Origin: Fen-999 sp964469455
GTDB taxonomy: Bacteria; Pseudomonadota; Gammaproteobacteria; Burkholderiales; Rhodocyclaceae
Assembly (NCBI GenBank): GCA_964469455.1
Contig: CAYXZX010000068.1
Coordinates: 1 to 13,870 of the forward strand
DNA: 13,870 nucleotides
Direction: 5' to 3'
The notes below the pieces were generated by a model. That model saw only the letters and a program-made list of their open reading frames with translations. It was not told where the DNA came from and made no database searches. This document shows, in pieces, positions 1-7,624 of the stretch. A program made the translations under genes and the position numbers. The number at the start of each line of letters is the position of its first letter. Within the stretch, counting starts at the first letter, position 1.

Positions 1-120
1 CCGGAACTGGCGCGGAAATGCAATGATCTCGTGCCCGTACTGTCTGGCGGGACGGAGGAAATTTTTCACTATTTCCTCGATAAACCAAAACTGCGTGAAT
101 ACTTGGGCCGGTTCCGATAA
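1..120 (+). CDS. Glutaredoxin-like protein, C-terminal fragment (5' end outside window)
   Basis: Frame 1 is open from the first base to a TAA at 118-120 and gives 39 residues. The stretch LVPVLSGGTEEIFHYFLD, followed by a short KLREYLGRF helix, resembles the C-terminal part of small glutaredoxin-like (DUF836) proteins: a 'VPVL' strand and a short terminal helix. Related genes often sit just upstream of lepA in betaproteobacteria, which supports the call. The thioredoxin-fold active-site cysteines would lie in the missing N-terminal part, so redox function cannot be judged here. A 52-bp gap separates it from lepA. The identification is tentative because only the tail is visible. Confidence 0.5.
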   Translation, partial: PELARKCNDLVPVLSGGTEEIFHYFLDKPKLREYLGRFR

Positions 121-146
121 AATCCGCGCCTTCCGCAACATTCCAA

Positions 147-166
147 GGTGCTGAAAGACAAGCACC
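147..166 (+). repeat. Inverted repeat (hairpin) just upstream of the lepA start
   Basis: GGTGCT (147-152) and AGCACC (161-166) form a perfect 6-bp stem with an 8-nt loop, ending 6 nt before the TTG start of lepA. The only ribosome-binding-like sequence nearby, AAGG at 145-148, overlaps the left arm. No T-run follows, so this is not an intrinsic terminator. A role in setting lepA translation is inference only. Confidence 0.4.
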
Positions 167-172
167 ATTGCC

Positions 173-1960
<1,788 letters not shown>

Positions 1961-2749
1961 ATGAACTTTGCCCTGATCCTGTTTCTGCTCACGCTTGCCA
2001 CTGGCGCGCTCTGGCTTGCCGACCGTTACGTCTTTCGCACGCAACGCGCCACGGACGCCAAGGACCCTTGGTGGGTGGAGTATGGCGCCAGCTTCTTTCC
2101 GGTCATTCTGGCGGTGTTTCTATTGCGCTCGTTCCTGGTCGAGCCGTTCAAGATTCCCTCCGGCTCGATGATCCCCACGCTGCTGGTCGGTGACTTCATC
2201 CTGGTGAACAAGTACACCTATGGAATCCGGCTGCCAGTGATCAACAAAAAGGTCATCGAGCTCAACTCGCCGCAGCGGGGTGATGTCGTTGTATTCCGCT
2301 ATCCGGTTGATCCCTCGCTCGACTACATCAAGCGTGTCGTCGGGGTTCCCGGCGACACGGTGGAGTATCGCAACAAGCGGCTCGTGGTGAACGGCCAGGC
2401 ATTGCCCATCCGCCGCGGCGACGACTACCTAGATAAGGAGAGGTTGTTCTATACCCCGCGTTTCGTCGAAACCCTCGGTGGCGTCGATCACGAAACCCTG
2501 ATCGAGGACAACGCGCCACCTTTCCTCTCGCATGTTCTGCAGTTCCCGCATCGCGACAATTGCCACTACAATGCCGAAGGCTTTTCCTGCGTTGTGCCCT
2601 CTGGTCATTACTTCATGATGGGCGACAATCGGGATAATTCCCAGGATAGTCGGGTCTGGGGGTTTGTGCCTGACGAGAATCTGGTTGGCAAGGCGTTCTT
2701 GATATGGCTGAACTTCAGTGACTGGAAACGTATCGGTTCGTTCAAGTAA
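1961..2749 (+). CDS. lepB: Signal peptidase I
   Basis: Membrane-bound serine protease (family S26) that removes signal peptides from Sec and Tat exported proteins at the periplasmic face of the inner membrane. Two N-terminal hydrophobic segments are visible (about 3-20 and 44-60). The nucleophile Ser69 lies in PSGSMIPT (66-73), the general-base Lys124 in DYIKRVVGVPGD (121-132), and the box E signature GDNRDNSQDSR at 221-231. Cys201 and Cys210 flank the region where the E. coli enzyme carries its periplasmic disulfide. At 262 residues it is shorter than E. coli LepB (324), as is usual for betaproteobacteria. Its ATG directly follows the lepA stop codon with no spacer, so the two genes are almost certainly co-transcribed. 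Confidence 0.97.
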   Translation: MNFALILFLLTLATGALWLADRYVFRTQRATDAKDPWWVEYGASFFPVILAVFLLRSFLVEPFKIPSGSMIPTLLVGDFILVNKYTYGIRLPVINKKVIELNSPQRGDVVVFRYPVDPSLDYIKRVVGVPGDTVEYRNKRLVVNGQALPIRRGDDYLDKERLFYTPRFVETLGGVDHETLIEDNAPPFLSHVLQFPHRDNCHYNAEGFSCVVPSGHYFMMGDNRDNSQDSRVWGFVPDENLVGKAFLIWLNFSDWKRIGSFK

Positions 2750-2759
2750 AGGGCAGAAC

Positions 2760-3131
2760 ATGAACGTCAACAGAAACGCGCAACGCGGCATGACTCTCAC
2801 GGGGCTAATCTTCGCCGGCCTGTTCATTGTGTTGATTGCGGTTGTGGGCATGAGGGTCGTGCCGCATGTGATTGAATATGGCAAGATCATGTCGAATATC
2901 AAGGCAATTGCCGGTGACGCCAGTTTGAGGGCGGCGTCTGTTGCCGAAGTGCGCCGGGCCTTCGACAGGCGGGCCAACATCGATCAGATCGACGATGTTA
3001 TCAAGGGGTCCGACATCGACGTCACCAAAGAGGGCAATGCGCTGGTCTTGTCGTTTGCCTATTCCCGACAGATTCCGCTGTTCGGGCCAGTCAGCCTGGT
3101 GATCGATTTCGAGGGCGCTTCGAATCGCTGA
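2760..3131 (+). CDS. DUF4845 family single-pass membrane protein
   Basis: Small protein of 123 residues and unknown function, of the type found between lepB and rnc in betaproteobacteria and some gammaproteobacteria. The ATG at 2760 was chosen over an in-frame ATG at 2718 because it has an AAAGGG ribosome-binding site 7 nt upstream and does not overlap lepB. The N-terminus is basic (MNVNRNAQRG), followed by a single hydrophobic helix at about 12-32 and a soluble domain of about 90 residues that is probably periplasmic. The QRGMTLTGLIF stretch (9-18) resembles a type IV prepilin cleavage site (Gly at -1, T-L after it), but the usual Glu at +5 is Gly15. The stop codon overlaps the rnc ATG by one base. 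Function is not known; a pseudopilin-like origin is inference. Confidence 0.85.
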   Translation: MNVNRNAQRGMTLTGLIFAGLFIVLIAVVGMRVVPHVIEYGKIMSNIKAIAGDASLRAASVAEVRRAFDRRANIDQIDDVIKGSDIDVTKEGNALVLSFAYSRQIPLFGPVSLVIDFEGASNR

Positions 3132-3802
3132 TGGCTTCAGAGGCGCTGGAACGCACGCTGGGCCACCGGTTCTCGCGCCCTGAGTTGCTGCGCCAGGCGC
3201 TTACGCATCGCAGCTACGGCTCGCCGCACAATGAGCGGCTGGAGTTTCTTGGCGACTCGGTGCTCAACTGCATCGTGGCGGCGCTTCTTTTCGAACGATT
3301 CCAAAGTCTGCGCGAGGGTGAACTGTCGCGTTTGCGCGCCAACCTCGTCAGACAGGATACTCTCGCGCAAATCGCTCAGACCCTGAAACTCGGGGATCAT
3401 ATTCGGCTGGGCGAGGGGGAACTGAAGAGCGGCGGCTTCCGTCGTCCATCCATCCTCGCCGATGCTCTGGAAGCGATCATCGGCTCGATATATCTCGATG
3501 CCGGCTTTGACGCGGCACGTGGCGTGATCGAGAGCCTGTACGGGTCGCTGCTCGCCGAAATCGACCCCAAGCAGTCCGCCAAGGACGCCAAGACCGAACT
3601 GCAGGAACTATTGCAGGCGCGCAAGCTCCCGCTGCCGACTTACGAACTGATAGACACCCGCGGCGAGGCACACGCGCAGGAATTCAAGGTTGCGTGCGCT
3701 ATCCCCACCCTGGGCATCAGGGCATCGGGCTCCGGCACCAGCAGGCGCAATGCTGAACAGGCGGCCGCACGCGGCGCAATTGATGCCATGGCGCTGGGAT
3801 GA
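3131..3802 (+). CDS. rnc: Ribonuclease III
   Basis: Double-strand-specific endoribonuclease that processes rRNA precursors and structured mRNAs in the cytoplasm. The signature NERLEFLGDS spans 34-43 and supplies the metal-binding acidic residues Glu35, Glu38 and Asp42; the second cluster is Asp111 and Glu114 in ILADALEAIIG. A double-stranded RNA binding domain follows from about residue 152 (DAKTELQELLQ) to 221, with the terminal GTSRRNAEQAAARGA helix. At 223 residues it matches the usual length (226 in E. coli). The start codon overlaps the last base of the preceding stop, and the stop overlaps the era ATG in an ATGA. The rnc-era pairing is conserved in proteobacteria and links rRNA processing to 30S assembly. 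Confidence 0.97.
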   Translation: MASEALERTLGHRFSRPELLRQALTHRSYGSPHNERLEFLGDSVLNCIVAALLFERFQSLREGELSRLRANLVRQDTLAQIAQTLKLGDHIRLGEGELKSGGFRRPSILADALEAIIGSIYLDAGFDAARGVIESLYGSLLAEIDPKQSAKDAKTELQELLQARKLPLPTYELIDTRGEAHAQEFKVACAIPTLGIRASGSGTSRRNAEQAAARGAIDAMALG

Positions 3803-4704
3803 GTTCGTTGGAACATTTCCGCACAGGTTACCTTGCCGTCGTGGGGTGCCCGAACGTCGGCAAGTCGACGCTGACGAATCGCCTTGTCGGCGCAAAGGTC
3901 AGTATTACCTCGAGAAAGGCGCAGACCACGCGCCATCGCATCCATGGCGTGCTTACGACCGATGACTGCCAGTTCATCTTCGTCGATACGCCTGGCTTCC
4001 AGAAGCAGCACCGCAATGCACTGAACCGGCTGATGAACCGCAGCGTCACCCAGACCCTGGCCGACGTCGATGTCGTGCTGTTCCTGGTCGAGGCTGGACG
4101 TTGGGGCGGCGGCGAAAAAGACATCATTCCAATGTTGCCGAAAGACCGGCCGGTGCTTCTCGTTGTCAACAAGGTCGATCGCTTGGCAGATCGTGCGGAG
4201 GTGCTGCCTTTTCTCGAACGGGTCAGCAAGGAATTTGACTTCGCGGATATCGTGCCGGTGAGCGCCGAGCGTGGTGAGAACCTCGACGAGTTACTGAGGA
4301 CCGCCGCGAAACACCTGCCCGAAGGTTCGCCGGCCTTTGCCGGCGATGACATCACGGACCGTTCGGAGCGTTTCCTTGCCGCCGAATTGGTGCGGGAAAA
4401 ACTCTTTCGCAATCTTGGCGAAGAACTGCCATACGGTATCGCCGTGGAGATCGAGAAATTCGAACATGAAGTCGATGCGCGGAGTGACCTGCGCCGCATC
4501 CATGCGGCGATCATCGTCGACAAGGCGGCGCACAAGGGCATCGTCATCGGCAGGGCGGGCGAACGGCTGAAGCGCATCTCGACCGACGCTCGCAAGGACA
4601 TGGAGGTGCTGTTCGGTGGCAAGGTCTGGCTGGAAACCTGGGTCAAGGTCAAGAGCGGCTGGGCCGATGATGAACGAGCGTTGAAGAGCCTCGGTTACGA
4701 ATGA
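3799..4704 (+). CDS. era: GTPase Era, 30S ribosomal subunit assembly
   Basis: Essential GTPase that binds the 3' end of 16S rRNA and is needed for 30S maturation. The 301-residue length equals that of E. coli Era. G1 is GCPNVGKS (16-23), switch II DTPGF starts at Asp63, G4 is NKVD (124-127) and G5 is in PVSAERGEN. The C-terminal KH RNA-binding domain contains IVIGRAGERLKRISTDAR and the terminal VWLETWVKVKSGWADDE segment typical of Era. It overlaps rnc and recO by 4 bases each (ATGA), which suggests translational coupling. A perfect 8-bp stem with a 4-nt loop (4327-4346) falls in the linker between the GTPase and KH domains. Confidence 0.97.
   Translation: MSSLEHFRTGYLAVVGCPNVGKSTLTNRLVGAKVSITSRKAQTTRHRIHGVLTTDDCQFIFVDTPGFQKQHRNALNRLMNRSVTQTLADVDVVLFLVEAGRWGGGEKDIIPMLPKDRPVLLVVNKVDRLADRAEVLPFLERVSKEFDFADIVPVSAERGENLDELLRTAAKHLPEGSPAFAGDDITDRSERFLAAELVREKLFRNLGEELPYGIAVEIEKFEHEVDARSDLRRIHAAIIVDKAAHKGIVIGRAGERLKRISTDARKDMEVLFGGKVWLETWVKVKSGWADDERALKSLGYE
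4327..4346. repeat. Intragenic hairpin within era
   Basis: TCGCCGGC (4327-4334) and GCCGGCGA (4339-4346) are perfect 8-bp inverted arms around CTTT. The stem is very GC-rich and encodes the SPAFAGDD linker between the two Era domains. It could slow ribosomes or be an RNase III target, but chance in a GC-rich gene is also possible. Confidence 0.4.
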
Positions 4705-5423
4705 GCGCGCAGCGCCAGCGCATCGACGGCGCGGCTGCGTTCCTGCTCCACGCCCACCCTTACAGCGAGACCAGCCTGGTGCTGGATGTCTTTGCCCGCG
4801 ACCATGGCCGGATGGCCATCCTGGCGCGAGGCGCACGCCGGCCGCGTTCGAGCTTGCGGGGCGTGTTGTTGAGTTTCCAGCCACTGGAACTCGGCTGGTT
4901 TGGCGGCGGCGAAGTCAAGACACTGGCCAAGGCCGAATGGCTGGGCGGTGTTCCGCTTCTCCGCGGCAAGGGATTGTTGCTCGGCTATTATCTGAACGAA
5001 CTCCTGCTGAAGCTGCTGCCACGCGAGGATGCGCATCCGGCATTGTTCGATGCATACGCGGAAGCGCTCGCCGCGCTCGCGCGGGGAACGACGGAAACCG
5101 CAGAGTTGCGCCGCTTCGAAAAGGCACTGCTGCGCGAACTTGGCTATGGCCTGGTACTGGATCGCATCGCCGACAGCGGCGAGCCCGTAAGGCCGGATCG
5201 GCAGTACATCTACCAGGTCGAGCGTGGGGTCATGGAAGACATTGGCGATTCGCCAGGACTGACTTTCGCGGGCAAGACGCTGCTCGATCTGGCCGCCGAC
5301 GACTACGGCGATCCACGTACGCTGGCCGAGAGCAAGGCGCTGATGCGGCAACTGATGGCACACTACCTGAACGGGCAGCCGCTGCACTCGAGAAGAATCT
5401 TCGTGGAGCTACAGGAATCATGA
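4701..5423 (+). CDS. recO: DNA repair protein RecO
   Basis: Recombination mediator of the RecF(OR) pathway: it anneals SSB-coated single strands and, with RecR, loads RecA at gaps. The N-terminal 80 residues fit the RecO OB fold (AAAFLLHAHPYSETSLVLDVFARDHG spans 11-36, followed by the ARGARRPRSSLRG basic stretch); the rest is the helical C-terminal domain containing RRFEKALLRELGYGL (137-151). There are no cysteines, so the zinc finger seen in Gram-positive and Deinococcus RecO is absent, as in E. coli. The length of 240 residues is normal. It overlaps era and pdxJ by 4 bases each (ATGA). The era-recO-pdxJ-acpS order is also the E. coli order. Confidence 0.95.
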   Translation: MSAQRQRIDGAAAFLLHAHPYSETSLVLDVFARDHGRMAILARGARRPRSSLRGVLLSFQPLELGWFGGGEVKTLAKAEWLGGVPLLRGKGLLLGYYLNELLLKLLPREDAHPALFDAYAEALAALARGTTETAELRRFEKALLRELGYGLVLDRIADSGEPVRPDRQYIYQVERGVMEDIGDSPGLTFAGKTLLDLAADDYGDPRTLAESKALMRQLMAHYLNGQPLHSRRIFVELQES

Positions 5424-6166
5424 TCGAACTGGGAGTGAACATCGACCACGTTGCGACGATCCGCCAGGCACGGCGCACCTACGAGCCCGATCCCGTCTGG
5501 GCCGCCGTCGAGGCGCATCTGGGCGGTGCTGATGGCATCACCGTGCATCTGCGCGAGGATAGGCGCCACATTCAGGATCACGACGTGCGCCGGCTCGCGG
5601 GGATGACCCACATCAAACTGAATCTGGAAATGGCGGCCACCGACGAGATGGTCGCCATCGCACGTGAACTCAAGCCGCAGATGGCCATGCTGGTACCGGA
5701 AGGGCGGCATGAAATCACCACCGAGGGTGGCCTCGACGTCGCCGGCCAGGAAGAAAAGCTGAAGGTCGTGGTCGCAAGGCTTGCCGATGCCGGAATCATG
5801 ACCAGCGTCTTCATCGACGCCGAACTGCCTCAGGTTGAAGCGGCGGCACGGATCGGTGCGCGTGTTTGCGAAGTTCATACCGGCCCCTATGCACATGTTT
5901 TTTTTGAGCGAGGCCGCGATACCGAAAGCCCGGCCGTGCTGGCGGAACTGGCGAAAATCCGTGCCGCCGGCGAAGCGATCCGCGCACTCGGGATGCGCTT
6001 CAACGCCGGCCATGCCCTCAATTACTACAACGTCCAGCCGGTCGCGGCCTTGGCTGGCGTACGGGAATTGCACATCGGCCACGCGATTGTCAGCCGCGCC
6101 GTAATGGTGGGCATGCGCGAAGCGGTCGGGGACATGAAGTGCCTCATGCGGGAAGCCTCGGCGTGA
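5420..6166 (+). CDS. pdxJ: Pyridoxine 5'-phosphate synthase
   Basis: Last step of the DXP-dependent vitamin B6 pathway: condenses 1-deoxy-D-xylulose 5-phosphate with 3-amino-2-oxopropyl phosphate to form pyridoxine 5'-phosphate. It is a TIM-barrel enzyme of 248 residues, the usual size. LGVNIDHVATIRQAR (4-18) is the family N-terminus. His43 and His50 lie in GITVHLREDRRHI, Glu70 in LNLEMA, and His198 in FNAGHALNY; these match the catalytic residues of the E. coli enzyme. ELHIGHAIVSRA near the C-terminus is the phosphate-binding region. The frame is open upstream to 4937, but the ATG at 5420 gives the family N-terminus and overlaps the recO stop. It contains a run of eight T at 5898-5905. Confidence 0.97.
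   Translation: MIELGVNIDHVATIRQARRTYEPDPVWAAVEAHLGGADGITVHLREDRRHIQDHDVRRLAGMTHIKLNLEMAATDEMVAIARELKPQMAMLVPEGRHEITTEGGLDVAGQEEKLKVVVARLADAGIMTSVFIDAELPQVEAAARIGARVCEVHTGPYAHVFFERGRDTESPAVLAELAKIRAAGEAIRALGMRFNAGHALNYYNVQPVAALAGVRELHIGHAIVSRAVMVGMREAVGDMKCLMREASA
5898..5905 (+). repeat. Homopolymer run T8 inside pdxJ
   Basis: Eight consecutive T bases in an otherwise GC-rich gene encode the end of Val and two Phe codons in HVFFERG (159-165). The reading frame is intact across it. Such a run is a possible slippage site. Confidence 0.7.
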
Positions 6167-6540
6167 TCTACGGTATCGGCACCGATATCGTCGCCGTGGC
6201 ACGCATGGCACAGTTCCGTGAACGCCACGGGGAGCGCGTGTTCGGTCGGTTGCTGGCCTCCTCGGAGATTCCGGCATGCCAGGCCAGCGTACATCCGGAA
6301 CGCTTTCTGGCCAAGCGCTTCGCGGCCAAGGAAGCGCTCGGCAAGGCACTCGGCACGGGCATTCGCTCGCCGGTGCTGCTGACGGCGATTTCTGTCGACC
6401 ACGATGATCTGGGCAAACCAAAGTTCTCGTTCTCGACGGAACTGGCGGCCTACCTCAGCGAGCGGCATCTGACCGTTCATCTTTCCATCAGCGACGAGCG
6501 CGAGTACGCTCTTGCCTATGTGATCGCGGAGCAAAGATGA
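6163..6540 (+). CDS. acpS: Holo-[acyl-carrier-protein] synthase
   Basis: Transfers the 4'-phosphopantetheine arm from coenzyme A to apo-ACP, activating fatty acid synthesis in the cytoplasm. At 125 residues it has the usual AcpS length. The magnesium-binding Asp8 is in YGIGTDIVAVARM (3-15), and Glu57 is in RFAAKEALGKALG (52-64), the second family signature. SISDERE near residue 110 is also typical. The GTG at 6163 was chosen because it gives the conserved MIYGIGTDI start and forms a GTGA overlap with the pdxJ stop; the in-frame ATG at 6139 would add eight residues not seen in the family. pdxJ-acpS is a conserved pair. It overlaps nagZ by 4 bases. Confidence 0.96.
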   Translation: MIYGIGTDIVAVARMAQFRERHGERVFGRLLASSEIPACQASVHPERFLAKRFAAKEALGKALGTGIRSPVLLTAISVDHDDLGKPKFSFSTELAAYLSERHLTVHLSISDEREYALAYVIAEQR

Positions 6541-7571
6541 GCTACGGTCCCCTGATGATCGATATCGCCGGCACGGAATTGACGGAATTCGAGCGCGAGC
6601 GACTTGGCCACCCGCTGATCGGTGGTGTCATCCTGTTCAGCCGCAATTACGTCTCGCGGGATCAGTTGCAGTCCCTTTGCGCGGAAATCCACGGATTGCG
6701 TCGGCCGTCGCTGCTGATCGCGGTCGACCATGAAGGCGGTCGCGTCCAGCGTTTTCGTGAGGGCTTCACGCTGTTGCCGGCCATGCGAAGGCTCGGTGAG
6801 TGGTGGCAGGCAGCGCCGCGTGCGGCGTGCGAGTGCACGCGCGACGTCGGCTATCTGATGGCGGCGGAACTGCGTGCGCTAGGCGTCGATCTCTCCTTTG
6901 CGCCCGTGCTGGACTTGGACTGGGGCAGAAGCGGCGTCATAGGCAACCGCGCTTTTCACGGCGATCCTGAGGCCGTGACCGCACTTGCCGGCGCACTCAT
7001 CGAGGGTATGCGCGCGGCCGGCATGTCCTGCTGCGGCAAACATTACCCTGGGCACGGCTGGGTGGAGGCGGATTCCCATCTCGCCATTCCCATCGACGAG
7101 AGGAACCCGGCGGAACTGGAAGTGGATCTGATTCCCTACCGGAAGCTCGAGCTCGATGCGGTCATGCCGGCGCACGTGATCTACCCGCAGGTGGATGATC
7201 GGCCCGCGGGGTTCTCGCCAGCCTGGCTCGGCAAATTGCGTGGAGACCTCGGTTTCGACGGTGTCATCTTCAGCGACGATCTGTCGATGGAAGGAGCGGC
7301 ATTTGCAGGAGACATGGTTGCGAGGGCGGAAGCGGCATGGAATGCCGGCTGTGACATGCTGATCATCTGCAACTCGCCGGACGCCGTCGGACAAGTTCTG
7401 GAAAGCTGGAAACCCGACGTCGACACCGCCCGATCGTCGCGCATCGGGCGCTTGTTGCCGACCGCCCCCGCGCTGTCGTGGGCGACCATGTCGACTTGCG
7501 AGGCCTATCTGGCTGGTTGTTCAGTCATCCGGCGACTGGCAGAAACCCTGCCGGAGCCGCATCAGACCTGA
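6537..7571 (+). CDS. nagZ: Beta-N-acetylhexosaminidase NagZ (GH3)
   Basis: Cytoplasmic glycoside hydrolase of family 3 that removes N-acetylglucosamine from anhydro-muropeptides during peptidoglycan recycling; its product can signal AmpC induction in some bacteria. The N-terminus has GVILFSRN (30-37) and the substrate-binding AVDHEGGRVQR (62-72). KHYPGHG is at 168-174, with the mobile-loop dyad Asp179/His181 in ADSH. The nucleophile is in FSDDLSMEG (245-253; probably Asp247). The 344-residue length is normal for the single-domain proteobacterial enzyme. The ATG overlaps the acpS stop and is preceded by GGAG at good spacing. It is the last gene of the operon and converges with the receptor gene on the other strand, 42 bp away. 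Confidence 0.96.
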   Translation: MSYGPLMIDIAGTELTEFERERLGHPLIGGVILFSRNYVSRDQLQSLCAEIHGLRRPSLLIAVDHEGGRVQRFREGFTLLPAMRRLGEWWQAAPRAACECTRDVGYLMAAELRALGVDLSFAPVLDLDWGRSGVIGNRAFHGDPEAVTALAGALIEGMRAAGMSCCGKHYPGHGWVEADSHLAIPIDERNPAELEVDLIPYRKLELDAVMPAHVIYPQVDDRPAGFSPAWLGKLRGDLGFDGVIFSDDLSMEGAAFAGDMVARAEAAWNAGCDMLIICNSPDAVGQVLESWKPDVDTARSSRIGRLLPTAPALSWATMSTCEAYLAGCSVIRRLAETLPEPHQT

Positions 7572-7606
7572 CTGGCCGTCATCTCGCGAGGCCGATGACA
7601 GCTGTA

Positions 7607-7624
7607 GCCCGCGTTAGTGCGGGC
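7607..7624. repeat. Short hairpin at the nagZ / receptor-gene convergence
   Basis: GCCCGC (7607-7612) and GCGGGC (7619-7624) form a 6-bp stem with a GTTAGT loop, and the loop contains the TAA stop codon (7614-7616) of the minus-strand gene. Neither side has a T-run, so it is at best a weak terminator or 3'-end stabiliser shared by both convergent transcripts. Confidence 0.35.

Noticed and set aside
3828..4652. 274-codon minus-strand frame opposite era
   Set aside because: Ser/Arg/Thr-rich shadow of era with no motif.
4937..5419. Upstream extension of the pdxJ frame by 161 codons
   Set aside because: It overlaps recO in another frame, is Arg/Ala-rich, and the PdxJ family N-terminus begins exactly at the ATG at 5420.
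5363..6421. 352-codon open frame on the minus strand opposite pdxJ and acpS
   Set aside because: It lies opposite two well-identified genes, has His/Arg-rich low-quality sequence and no recognisable domain. Long antisense frames are common in GC-rich genes.
7572..7624. Bidirectional intrinsic terminator between nagZ and the receptor gene
   Set aside because: The stem is only 6 bp and there is no T-run on either side; recorded as a plain hairpin instead.
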